Below are positions 15,380-22,775 of a DNA stretch of 35,085 nucleotides, one piece after another. How positions within the stretch are numbered: the stretch's first letter is position 1; every line of letters starts with the position of its first letter. Position numbers and translations under genes: made by a program. The notes below the pieces were generated by a model, which was not told the DNA's origin, ran no database searches, and saw nothing but the letters and a program-made list of their open reading frames with translations. Source of the DNA: an uncultured Bacteroidota bacterium (GTDB lineage Bacteria > Bacteroidota > Bacteroidia > Flavobacteriales > Flavobacteriaceae); NCBI GenBank assembly GCA_902609035.1, contig CACLQG010000012.1:1-35085 (forward strand), in the 5' to 3' direction.

Positions 15380-15490
15380 TACGTATGCGTCAATTGTAAT
15401 GAAATGAAACAGAATTGTACTGTAACATTGCTGTAGATCTAATTGCTAAATATAAATTCAGGGTTTACATAATATCTATGCTTTCTTAGA

Positions 15491-15662
15491 TCACAACTCA
15501 CAAAACCACTTGTAATGCATATTATTCCTTTTGACCTTGGAGAAGGTATTTTCTAAAAGTAAATACTGATTTTTTTTTAGTGTAGCGTTGCGGTAAATGG
15601 CAAATCCTGTCAAGCGTGTTAAACCAAATATTAAACTAACTACAATTACTATCTGCTGCCAT
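15491..15662 (-). pseudogene. Zinc-ribbon small gene, decayed copy
   Basis: The minus strand starts ATGGCAGCAGATAGTAATTG, matching the start of the gene at 17746, but soon meets a stop, then continues with GFAIYRNATLKK and KVKRNNMHYKW, the equivalents of RHLQQHFAKK and KVKRNNIHYKY. Cysteines of the second pair are lost. It is clearly a dead relative of 17564-17746. Confidence 0.65.
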
Positions 15663-15716
15663 ATTAGAAAATAAATGTCACATATTAACTTAGATTTAAT
15701 AGTACAAATAAGTACA

Positions 15717-15757
15717 CATAAAAACCCCCCACCACAAATATTTATAGTGAGGGGTCT
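15717..15757 (-). terminator. Hairpin followed by T run, minus strand
   Basis: The minus strand reads CCCCTCAC, an AT-rich loop, GTGGTGGGG and then TTTTTA. It lies upstream of the dead zinc-ribbon copy, with no intact minus-strand gene ending here, so it probably ended a lost gene. Confidence 0.5.
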
Positions 15758-15850
15758 AACTAAAACAATTATTAAATAACTAAATATCAATTATAACCCG
15801 ATTTGAATTATAAAAACCCTCTTTTATATATCACAAACATTTGTTAAATC

Positions 15851-15874
15851 AAAAAACCCTCCAGTTAAGGAGGG
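15851..15874 (-). terminator. Orphan cassette-type terminator
   Basis: A perfect 6-bp stem CCCTCC/GGAGGG (loop TTAACT on the minus strand) followed by TTTTTT. The gene it served is gone: the flanking gene on the right runs away from it. The tail GGAGGGTTTTTTGATTT resembles those after the SnoaL cargo genes. The surrounding 15875-16060 is AT-rich spacer without a gene. Confidence 0.6.
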
Positions 15875-16089
15875 AGGCTAGAGGCATCGAAAATTAATTA
15901 TTTAATAATACTATTTATTTAAAAATGAAAATTATTGAAAAATTATGATTTTTAAGTATTGTCTTTTTATTTTTTGATAGATACCTCTCGATTTTTTAAA
16001 TATTAAATAATTTTTTTAAAAATAGCTACAAAACTTAATTTTATGTATCCATTTCACTTTACTTTTAGAATTAACCATAAATTAATTTC

Positions 16090-17376
16090 ATGAAAAAATA
16101 TCTTAATAGGCTATATTACAGACCAGCAAATAATTACAAACCAGTTGATGGAATAAGAGCACTTGCTATTATATGGGTTATTATATTCCATGCTTGGCTT
16201 TTTCAATATAATTTTTTTCAATCTACAAGTGATAAAGTAATAGATAATCCTTTTTTAATTTGGATTTCTAAAGGTGATTTAGGAGTAGACTTGTTTTTTG
16301 TAATTAGTGGATTTTTAATAGGAACAATTCTTTTCAAAGAATTCAAAAAAAATAATAAAATTAACTTCAAGAAATTCTATACTAGAAGATTTTTAAGGCT
16401 AATGCCTGTTTATATTTTTAGTATGATAATTGGGGTATATTTTTTAAATGGTACTCCTCCGGGAAATTGGAGGATGGCATGGAGTAATATACTCTATATA
16501 AACAATTATATCAGAGATTCATATATGGGTTGGACTTGGTCATTGGCCATTGAAGAACAATTTTACTTAATTGCCCCCTGTTTAATCGCATTTTTATTTC
16601 CACTTTTTAAAAATAAACTTTATCCTTTTTTATTTCTTTTAATAATATCAATTGGTCTTAGCTATCATTATCTATTTAATATTCATGATTTTTCGGTGCC
16701 TTTTGACTCAGTTTTTCTGGATGAAAATTGGATGGATTGGTTTTGGGAGTACTACATATTAACTCATCTAAGATATGGTGCTCTATTAATTGGGGTAATG
16801 GGAGCATATTTAAACGTCTACAAATTAGATAAGGTTGAGAATTTTTTTAAAACAAAAAATAAAATGTCAAACCTAATTTTTCTCCTGTGCGTAATATTTT
16901 TTCTGTCAATTTCTAGTATTTCTCTTGGACAATGGACAAAACTTAATTCGTCAATTTTTGACAACTTTAGTGGAGATTTGCCAAGATTTTATGAAATAAT
17001 TCATAGAGAGGTTTTTGCTTTTTGTGTGACATACATTGTTCTCTCTTGCCTTTATTTGAAATCAATATACGTTAAGCCAATAAATAGTTTTTTATCTTCC
17101 AATATTTTTTTTCCTATAGCACAAGTTTCTTATTCAGCTTACCTATTTCACGAAATGTTCATGTTATGGTTTTTTCCTAAGTTTATTGCCAGCTATGGAG
17201 ATACGCTTCCTGACCTTCAAATAATTATTTTCAACACGTTGATTTCAATAATATCAATAATATTTGGTGCAACAATTATGTATATTTTTATAGAACAACC
17301 CTTCCAAGACTTAAAAAATAGGATAACAATTCAAACTGAAGAGATTAAAACTGAAAAAATAGCCATTAACGCATAA
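16090..17376 (+). CDS. Membrane acyltransferase (acyltransferase 3, OafA/YrhL type)
   Basis: The 428-residue protein has about ten membrane helices and the family motifs: PVDGIRALAIIWVIIFHAW (His in helix 1) near residue 20, GDLGVDLFFVISGFLIG, RRFLRLMPVY, and WTWSLAIEEQFYLIAP. Such enzymes move acetyl or other acyl groups onto cell-surface sugars such as O-antigen or peptidoglycan from the inner membrane. The target here is unknown. The leader AACCATAAATTAATTTCATG resembles that of the SnoaL cargo genes although no boundary element is seen, and the flanking DNA on both sides contains cassette debris, so it may once have been cargo. Confidence 0.88.
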   Translation: MKKYLNRLYYRPANNYKPVDGIRALAIIWVIIFHAWLFQYNFFQSTSDKVIDNPFLIWISKGDLGVDLFFVISGFLIGTILFKEFKKNNKINFKKFYTRRFLRLMPVYIFSMIIGVYFLNGTPPGNWRMAWSNILYINNYIRDSYMGWTWSLAIEEQFYLIAPCLIAFLFPLFKNKLYPFLFLLIISIGLSYHYLFNIHDFSVPFDSVFLDENWMDWFWEYYILTHLRYGALLIGVMGAYLNVYKLDKVENFFKTKNKMSNLIFLLCVIFFLSISSISLGQWTKLNSSIFDNFSGDLPRFYEIIHREVFAFCVTYIVLSCLYLKSIYVKPINSFLSSNIFFPIAQVSYSAYLFHEMFMLWFFPKFIASYGDTLPDLQIIIFNTLISIISIIFGATIMYIFIEQPFQDLKNRITIQTEEIKTEKIAINA

Positions 17377-17563
17377 GTTATAATTATTTCTAGATACTGT
17401 TCCAAAAACTCAATATCACAAAGATTATAAAGATAAAATTGATTTAGAAAATTGAGATGTGAAAAAAATTATTTCAGTCAATGTTGAATTTAAATAATGC
17501 AATTGTCTGTTCTTCTCCCCAAAACACACACTTAACCTTAACCTACTTAAAACTATTATAGTT

Positions 17564-17746
17564 TTATATTCTGCTTCTCCAAGTACCACCATACTTGTAA
17601 TGGATATTATTTCTTTTGACTTTTAGTAGACATTTTCTACAAGCAAAAACCCACTCTTTTTTAGCAAAGTGTTGCTGTAAATGGCGGATCCTATAAAGGG
17701 TGTTAAACTGGACATTACACTCACTACAATACTTTTCTGCTGGCAT
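17564..17746 (-). CDS. Zinc-ribbon small protein (intact copy)
   Basis: The 60-residue protein has two Cys-x2-Cys pairs, Cys7/Cys10 (YCSEC) and Cys36/Cys39 (ACRKC), spaced as in a zinc ribbon, with His22 and His26 between them, a basic KVKRNN stretch and a terminal YKYGGTWRSRI. I do not know a named family, though Bacteroidota genomes have similar small Cys4 proteins ending in GGTW. It could bind nucleic acid. It is preceded by boundary element copy 7, so it behaves as cargo, and degraded relatives occur at 10019, 10867, 15491 and 19275. The interval 17377-17563 holds no other gene. Confidence 0.65.
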   Translation of the reverse strand: MPAEKYCSECNVQFNTLYRIRHLQQHFAKKEWVFACRKCLLKVKRNNIHYKYGGTWRSRI

Positions 17747-17751
17747 TATTT

Positions 17752-17778
17752 AAATTTAATAAAACCTAAAAAAGAGGG
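17752..17778 (-). repeat. Cassette-boundary/leader element copy 7
   Basis: The minus strand reads CCCTCTTTTTTAGG then TTTTATTAAATTT, ending 5 bp before the zinc-ribbon ATG. Left flank is the terminator tail TTTTTTATTCCAA of the SnoaL gene. Confidence 0.8.
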
Positions 17779-17782
17779 TTGG

Positions 17783-17812
17783 AATAAAAAACTCTCCCAA
17801 GCGGAGGGTTTA
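17783..17812 (-). terminator. Terminator-like tail of the SnoaL gene 17831-18322
   Basis: The minus strand reads CCCTCC-GCTT-GGGAGAG then TTTTTT; the stem is imperfect but position and T run match the other cargo terminators. Confidence 0.5.
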
Positions 17813-17830
17813 AAAGTATCAATAAAACGA

Positions 17831-18322
17831 TTATTCTTTCATTTGAGACATAGCTGCAGTTTCCTTTATTTGGAAAGTGGGGTCATAGTATACTTGAAAA
17901 ATTACAGCTTTTCCATTTTCCCATTTAAAATCTGTGTGACCTCTTGCAATAGTAGTCTCTTTAGTATGATTTCCAGTATAAGTGAGGGTAAACCAGTGAT
18001 TAGTCCAAATTTGTCCATTTTTAAAATAATTTGTGTGTGAATAATCATCTGAAACCTTTATTGATTCAAATAATGTATGGTCTTGTTTTACACCATCTAT
18101 TAATTTTTTTTTATCTAATACGATATTATTAAATCTTACCTCACAATCGTCTGAAAATAATTCATCCCATAAATCAAAATCATTATTTACATATGACTTT
18201 AGAAGTTCTTTAGCATTTAGTGAATATTCGTCGTCATCTTTTACAACTGCAGTGCCTAATTGTTCGTTTGAACAAGAAAAAATAAGTAATGAAAATAGTA
18301 GTATTGAATATATTTTTTTCAT
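17831..18322 (-). CDS. SnoaL/NTF2-like lipoprotein
   Basis: The 163-residue lipoprotein (signal MKKIYSILLFSLLIFSC) is a close paralogue of 11949-12443: shared segments include SLNAKELLKSY, NNDFDLWDEL, VKQDHTLFES, HTNYFKNGQIWTNHWF and HTDFKWENGKAVIFQVYYDP. The NTF2-like fold is inferred from layout. It stands on the minus strand outside the island, 109 bp behind a boundary element fused to integrase tail C, a longer leader than the others. The leader end AATCATAAATTATTTTAAATG matches the SnoaL-type 5' sequence. Confidence 0.8.
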   Translation of the reverse strand: MKKIYSILLFSLLIFSCSNEQLGTAVVKDDDEYSLNAKELLKSYVNNDFDLWDELFSDDCEVRFNNIVLDKKKLIDGVKQDHTLFESIKVSDDYSHTNYFKNGQIWTNHWFTLTYTGNHTKETTIARGHTDFKWENGKAVIFQVYYDPTFQIKETAAMSQMKE

Positions 18323-18422
18323 TTAAAATAATTTATGATTAGTAATTCTAAACATAAAAAATTTAATTTTAATATACAAGTAAAAAAAAGTATGAGAAAT
18401 ACATTACAAGAACATGACTAAA

Positions 18423-18449
18423 CTAAAATAACAAAACCTACAATAGAGG
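18423..18449 (-). repeat. Cassette-boundary/leader element copy 8 (fused to integrase tail)
   Basis: The minus strand reads CCTCTATTGTAGG then TTTTGTTATTTTAG. Arms AATCCT and AGGTTT flank the 7-bp spacer CTATTGT. It abuts tail C. Confidence 0.85.
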
Positions 18450-18495
18450 ATTAGAAGTACCTGAACTTAAAGAGGAGGATATACTTATAATTTAA
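18445..18495 (+). pseudogene. Orphan 51-bp 3' end of an integrase gene (tail C)
   Basis: Encodes RGLEVPELKEEDILII and TAA. Same length and same starting AGA codon as tails A and B, but diverged at about the level of int1. Its stop overlaps the stop of the convergent DUF2892 gene. There is no integrase body for it in this region. Confidence 0.85.
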
Positions 18496-18698
18496 ACTTT
18501 ACAAGTATTAGCTCCAAAGAATCGGTAAATAACACACATTCCAGAAAAAGCATTAAAAATTAAAATACTTCCAACAATAGCTTGGGCAATTGCAAATGGA
18601 TTATTATGGTAAACTAATGGGGCAGGTAATAAAAAAATAGCTACAATAAATCTAACTACTCTCTCAGCTGTATTTTGGTTTGTTATGAAAAATTTCAT
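18492..18698 (-). CDS. DUF2892-type small membrane protein
   Basis: The 68-residue protein starts MKFFITNQNTAERVVRFIVA and has two hydrophobic helices separated by a short loop, ending GMCVIYRFFGANTCKV. This is the layout of DUF2892 (inner-membrane rhodanese-associated YgaP-tail) proteins, including the late Cys-containing segment. Function is not established; family members often neighbour sulfur-handling genes, which is not the case here. It is single cargo: integrase tail C overlaps its stop and boundary element copy 9 precedes it. Confidence 0.8.
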   Translation of the reverse strand: MKFFITNQNTAERVVRFIVAIFLLPAPLVYHNNPFAIAQAIVGSILIFNAFSGMCVIYRFFGANTCKV

Positions 18699-18717
18699 TT
18701 GATTTGATTAATAGTTA

Positions 18718-18743
18718 CTAAAATAAGAAAACCTATAATAGGG
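18718..18743 (-). repeat. Cassette-boundary/leader element copy 9
   Basis: The minus strand reads CCCCCTATTATAGG then TTTTCTTATTTTAG, about 20 bp before the DUF2892 start. Left flank AAAAATACC, no integrase tail. Confidence 0.78.
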
Positions 18744-18772
18744 GGTATTTTTATGAATTAAATTAAAGACTG

Positions 18773-19231
18773 TTATTGTTTTAATACAAAACCTCCAATT
18801 GTTTCCCTGTAATCAACTACAAAACCATTATCCGAATTGAATTTTTTGAGTTCATTAGTTGGATTTCCTAATGATATAAATGAGGATAATTCAAAAATCT
18901 CAAAAAATCTGTTAAAGTTTTTTCCATTGATGAAGTCCAAACCGTGTTGCATTGCATCTTGACTATTTCTCCATCTCTCTATCAAAGTGACTTTTTCATT
19001 ATTTTCAGAAATAAAGTATCCATAGACTGCGGGTGACTCTGTATTCTTAATGAATTCTGTAATAGATTGAGTAAAATCTTCAACATCAGTGAGCGAATTA
19101 TTTTTAGTTGATAATTCAATTAGATAAACCAACTCTTCAGAATCTTTATCAATTATAATGGTCTCTGTTTTAAATTGATTACAACAAATTAATAATGTAA
19201 ATATTAATGTGTGGGAGATTAGCATTTTCAT
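18773..19231 (-). CDS. Exported ABM-like (antibiotic biosynthesis monooxygenase fold) protein
   Basis: The 152-residue protein has a lipoprotein-type start (MKMLISHTLIFTLLICC) and a ferredoxin-like domain with VTLIERWRNSQDAMQHGLDF, the typical strand-plus-helix signature of dimeric alpha/beta-barrel ABM proteins, followed by RFFEIFELSSFIS. Known members are heme-free monooxygenases or quinol monooxygenases, but many are of unknown role. Export by a lipoprotein signal is unusual for the family. It follows boundary element copy 10 by 4 bp, as single cargo. Confidence 0.7.
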   Translation of the reverse strand: MKMLISHTLIFTLLICCNQFKTETIIIDKDSEELVYLIELSTKNNSLTDVEDFTQSITEFIKNTESPAVYGYFISENNEKVTLIERWRNSQDAMQHGLDFINGKNFNRFFEIFELSSFISLGNPTNELKKFNSDNGFVVDYRETIGGFVLKQ

Positions 19232-19235
19232 ATCA

Positions 19236-19263
19236 CTAATATAACAAAACCTAGAAAAAAGGG
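19236..19263 (-). repeat. Cassette-boundary/leader element copy 10
   Basis: The minus strand reads CCCTTTTTTCTAGG then TTTTGTTATATTAG and TGATATG. The last part, TATATTAGTGATATG, is identical to that of copy 11. Confidence 0.82.
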
Positions 19264-19274
19264 AAATCCTGTTT

Positions 19275-19305
19275 TACCAAGTAACACATTACTTGTAATG
19301 TATTT
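19275..19305 (-). pseudogene. Fragment of the zinc-ribbon small gene, 3' end
   Basis: The minus strand CATTACAAGTAATGTGTTAC followed by TTGG matches the NIHYK-x-GGTW end of the zinc-ribbon gene (CATTACAAGTATGGTGGTAC). It runs into copy 10 in the same way as 10867-10915 runs into copy 5. Confidence 0.5.
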
Positions 19306-19310
19306 TATTT

Positions 19311-19772
19311 TTACCATTTATTTTCATTAAAAGAAAGAATACTATTTATTTCATTTTGAATTATTTTGTCGATAATTCTTGCATCTTTATTGACGAATTT
19401 TTCACTTAAATTCTGTTTGAACAAATATTTTTCCTCTATGTACTTTGGAGTAACACTTTGTTCAATCCCAAAAAACCAGGTTAATGTAAAATAGAATTTT
19501 GGAATTGAATAAATATCAATTACTGATATACGAGTTTGATTCGATTTTTTTTCGACTTTTAATTTAGCCCCTCTTATTGATTTTATCCAAAAGTTTGAGG
19601 ATTTTTTAGAAAAATCTAATTCCCTCAGAGTAATTATCTGACTATTAATATCTAATGATTTTTTGTATGTTTTTTGCCAGATTATTTTGTTGTTAGACAC
19701 TATAAAGTTGCCAACTTTATTTTGAGCTTTTAAAATAAAACTTACAAATAAAATAAGTATTAGCTTTATCAT
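19311..19772 (-). CDS. Exported hypothetical protein
   Basis: The start at 19772 (MIKLILILFVSFILKAQ, a signal peptide) was preferred to the upstream ATG at 19808 because it lies 4 bp behind boundary element copy 11, the same spacing as for the ABM-like, cyclase and MBL genes. The mature part of about 136 residues is basic, with NKVGNFIVSNNKIIWQKTY at its start, FTLTWFFGIEQSV in the middle and INSILSFNENKW at the end. It resembles the small exported beta proteins common in Flavobacteriia, of unknown function; I cannot assign a family. Confidence 0.65.
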   Translation of the reverse strand: MIKLILILFVSFILKAQNKVGNFIVSNNKIIWQKTYKKSLDINSQIITLRELDFSKKSSNFWIKSIRGAKLKVEKKSNQTRISVIDIYSIPKFYFTLTWFFGIEQSVTPKYIEEKYLFKQNLSEKFVNKDARIIDKIIQNEINSILSFNENKW

Positions 19773-19776
19773 ATCA

Positions 19777-19802
19777 CTAATATAATAAAACATACAAAAG
19801 GG
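19777..19802 (-). repeat. Cassette-boundary/leader element copy 11
   Basis: The minus strand reads CCCTTTTGTATG then TTTTATTATATTAG and TGATATG. It fixes the start of the gene 19311-19772. Confidence 0.78.
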
Positions 19803-20057
19803 AGTCATCTAATACATTAATAATGTTTTACAACCTAAAATTGCCTTATTGAATCATTATTTTAATTCCTATAGTCTAAAATTGTTTTCATTCCAAATCG
19901 CAAGACGGACCTTTGTAACCACCATGAAAAATCAAAAAGTACCTGATAATTTATAATGGAAATTACAGGAAATAGATCATATAATTCATTTAATATATAC
20001 TACCGAGTGAGTGATAATCAGAGATCAGATTTTATAAATTCAGTTTGCTCTGGGTTG
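19803..20057. other. Spacer between cassette region and DUF4157 pseudogene
   Basis: No gene, element copy or hairpin was recognised in this AT-rich stretch. It probably holds the outer end of the cassette array and the decayed downstream end of the DUF4157 locus. Confidence 0.4.
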
Positions 20058-21700
20058 CTAGTTGGCTGATGTTGACCTCATTTTATTCATTATTTCAGCT
20101 TTTAAATTATTTAATTGATTTGGATTTTTATTAGTTAGAATTCTTATGTTTTGTGTTACTTCTATTGGTGTAATAGGATAATCAGAGTTGAATCCCACAG
20201 CATCCTCCGCACTCAGCTTTAAATATTTTGGCTGAAGGCCTAAGATAGCTTCGGCTGCTCCCTCATCGCCTTGGCCAGCAGCTGAAATCAATTGAACAGA
20301 ATTCTCCTACCTATTTTTTCCCTTTTTACCCATAATAAATTTATAGATTCCTTTAATAGTTCTACCTACTGCTCTTAGCGCTTTAATTCCTGAAGCTACA
20401 GACTTAATAACTCCGCCAACAACAGCACCAACACCCATAATGAAAACACCTATAATTGAAGCCATGTTTCCAATAAAGTCAATAAAATCTGCACCGAATC
20501 CAATAAGGGCATCAATATAACCTCTTGCTACTTTTTTATAAGCGTAAACCCCGATTTCTTGAGCTTCACTTTCTTTGTTTTTCGCAAGTTTTAAAAAAGC
20601 TTCTTTACTTTGTTTTTTTCTTTTGGAACTATAGTATGTATCCCTCATTCCTTTTATGTTAAGAGCCGCAGAAAGTAAAGGTATTCCAGCAATAGGTCTG
20701 AGCCATTTGACAAAACTATCCAAAAACCCAACTTGTCTTACTACACTATCCTGCGCAAGGTCTACTCCGCCAGATTCAATTCCTTTACCAGCATCTGTAG
20801 CTAATGCAAAAAATTGTAAACCACTCATACCTGCATTTTTAAGATGTATAAATGCTCTTTTGGCTTGGGCAAGTTTGCTTTCTGCAGGAATTTTTTCAAG
20901 CTCAGAGGAGTTAACACCCTCACTCTCATCCATTTCATTCTCATTTTCATCATCTACTGGATCATTTTCCAAATTATCTAAGTCAATTTCCGTCTCTGCT
21001 TCATACTCCAAATCATCATCTTCGCCTTCTCGTTGGATTATATCATTATTGGCATAAAATTGTGTCAGGTTGGATGAATTAGAGATATAAACTTCATCGT
21101 TGTTACTGGCACTAAATGTTTTCATTTGAAGCGCTTTGTTGCCCATAATATCAGCCTCTTTTTCTAATCCAGTATCGTCATTTATTTTTAACTTACTTCT
21201 GAGTTGTTTTGTAGGCTGCACCCTTCCCTGCTTCTGTTGGACAACATGCCAAGCCTCGTGCGGGAGGTGTTTTTCTTGACCAGCACTCAAATGAATATCA
21301 GTTCCTTGGGCATAGGCATGGGCATTTAACTGCGCGGGTTTATCAGAATTTTTATGGACTTTAACATCGTCCATAGAAACGCCTGATAATTTTTCGATTC
21401 CAGATTTAAGATTGTCTGGAAGACCAGTTTTATTTTCTTTTTTATGGAGAATTTCTTTAGTTTGGGAATAAGTATCAGCGGAGGGGCCTGTAATTGCAAT
21501 GATTGACCTACTTTTGCACTACTATCAGCCTTTTCTTGAAGCATTGTAAGGTTATTGGTCTGTCTTCCAATTCTACTTTGCTCTAAAACTAAATGATTGT
21601 TCCTTTCAGCTATGGTTTTTTTAGAGGGCACTTGCTGGCTTAAAGATTGGTTAGCTTTATCTATATAACTATTCATAATCTTAATTACGTTCTTTTTCAA
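20058..21700 (-). pseudogene. DUF4157 (eCIS core domain) protein, broken by a frameshift and a stop
   Basis: Three minus-strand pieces form one former gene of about 545 codons. 21700-about 21500 encodes the start (ATG at 21700 or 21676, with NSYIDKANQSLSQQ). After a frameshift near 21480-21520 the frame continues through GLPDNLKSGIEKLSG to MDDVKVH and the DUF4157 core AQGTDIHLSAGQEKHLPHEA with the HEAWH metal-site motif. A TAG at 20307-20309 then interrupts the frame, which reads on as ENSVQLISAAGQGDEGAAEA to the end at 20058. The middle is acidic (EDDDLEYEAETEIDLDN) and then hydrophobic (IIGVFIMGVGAVVGGVIKS). DUF4157 proteins are typically cargo of extracellular contractile injection systems; no such system is in the window. 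Confidence 0.8.
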
Positions 21701-22192
21701 ATTTCAAAAAAATATTCATAATGATCAACCAGGTTTTGTAAAAAAATATTGATAAACCCTTTTTCAAGGAAATCTCTTTTTTTCAATTGGATTATCTACT
21801 CAAGATTTAATAACCGAAACTGAAAAATCAGAACTTCTTGTTAAAAGTCCTTTTAATTCTATTTATCCTAAATCAATATTAAAAAGCGCTGACAGGTATT
21901 TTTAGCAAACCCAAATGCCGTTTTATTCGGAAGGTGCTATAGATGAAAAGAGTTCCCATTATAGTAGGACTTGCTGTTTCAGATTCAACAAAATGTAAAT
22001 ATTTTATTTAATATCACATTGCTGAAAAAGCGTTTATGAGCAGGCGAGGAAGAAATTAAAACAGCATTTATTATTGCAGCTGATATTTATGAAAATGAGT
22101 ACTTTATTCTATGGAAATGAGTTTGATTTAGACGAATTTAATGCACTATTGAAGTTGTATATAAATTAAAGATTCATTTTTAATAACTTTTA
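21701..22192. other. Decayed coding sequence, no intact gene
   Basis: On the plus strand about 21773-21905 is open and encodes FSIGLSTQDLITETEKSELL, then KSPFNSIYPKSILKSADRYF and a stop. Protein-like scraps such as EEEIKTAFIIAADIYENEYF follow in other frames up to about 22110. This looks like a degenerate gene that I cannot identify, with several frameshifts. Confidence 0.4.
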
Positions 22193-22207
22193 TATTTTAT
22201 ATATTAG
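22193..22207 (+). repeat. Decayed cassette leader element (copy 12)
   Basis: TATTTTATATATTAG keeps the right half of the element (TTTTGTTATATTAG) and is followed by TTAATTATAAATTATTCGAA and ATG, the SnoaL-type leader. Confidence 0.45.
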
Positions 22208-22232
22208 AAGTATTAATTATAAATTATTCGAA

Positions 22233-22745
22233 ATGAAAAACATTATTTTGTTCCTTACGCTATCATTATTATTTACTTACTGTCAAAACACGACTATTGA
22301 TAGCGGTCCATTGAGTGGAATAATAAATGAAAATGATGAAAAAACAACAATTATAAAAAAATTAGCTCAGGCATATCAAGATGGAAATTTTGATTTAGCG
22401 AAAGAATATTTTACTGAGGATGGGGTTCATTATTTTAACAGCATTAAATATACTGCTGAAGAAATTATTGAAGGCTACAATTTTCATTCTGTTCTTTACG
22501 ATGATTTAAAGCATGTTGACCCATACATCACAACAATGTATTATAACAATGGAGACATATACACTAATCACTGGTCTGATTGGTCAGCGAAATCCAAAAT
22601 CACAGGTAAAGTTCAAAAAAATACATTTCATTGTTGGTGGCAATGGAAAGAAGACAAAATAATTTCCACAAAATGCTATCTGGACCCAACTGAGCTTATG
22701 CAGGAAATAGCTCTCTATCAAGAAAAAATGGCAGAGAAAAAATAG
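22233..22745 (+). CDS. SnoaL/NTF2-like lipoprotein next to an integrase remnant
   Basis: The 170-residue lipoprotein (MKNIILFLTLSLLFTYC) is a more distant member of the family of 11949-12443 and 17831-18322: LAQAYQDGNFDLAKEYFTED, MYYNNGDIYTNHWSDW and FHCWWQWKEDKI keep the order of motifs. Function is unknown, presumably on a membrane facing the periplasm. The gene, its terminator and the following minus-strand integrase remnant reproduce the layout of 11949-13548, so this is probably the innermost cargo of another, mostly eroded element. Confidence 0.78.
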   Translation: MKNIILFLTLSLLFTYCQNTTIDSGPLSGIINENDEKTTIIKKLAQAYQDGNFDLAKEYFTEDGVHYFNSIKYTAEEIIEGYNFHSVLYDDLKHVDPYITTMYYNNGDIYTNHWSDWSAKSKITGKVQKNTFHCWWQWKEDKIISTKCYLDPTELMQEIALYQEKMAEKK

Positions 22746-22752
22746 TAATTAA

Positions 22753-22775
22753 CCCTAGCAAGGGGAGCATTTTTT
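22753..22775 (+). terminator. Terminator of the SnoaL gene 22233-22745
   Basis: Short stem CCCT/AGGG with loop AGCA, then GAGCA and a TTTTTT run. Equivalent in position to 12451-12474. Confidence 0.55.

Noticed and set aside
6767..19802. CRISPR array from the repeated 26-bp element
   Set aside because: The copies are hundreds of bases apart, occur on both strands, and are separated by genes; there are no regular spacers or cas genes.
20656..21057. Plus-strand frame of 133 codons, rich in Ser
   Set aside because: Antisense of the DUF4157 pseudogene; the serine runs are the reverse of its acidic stretch.
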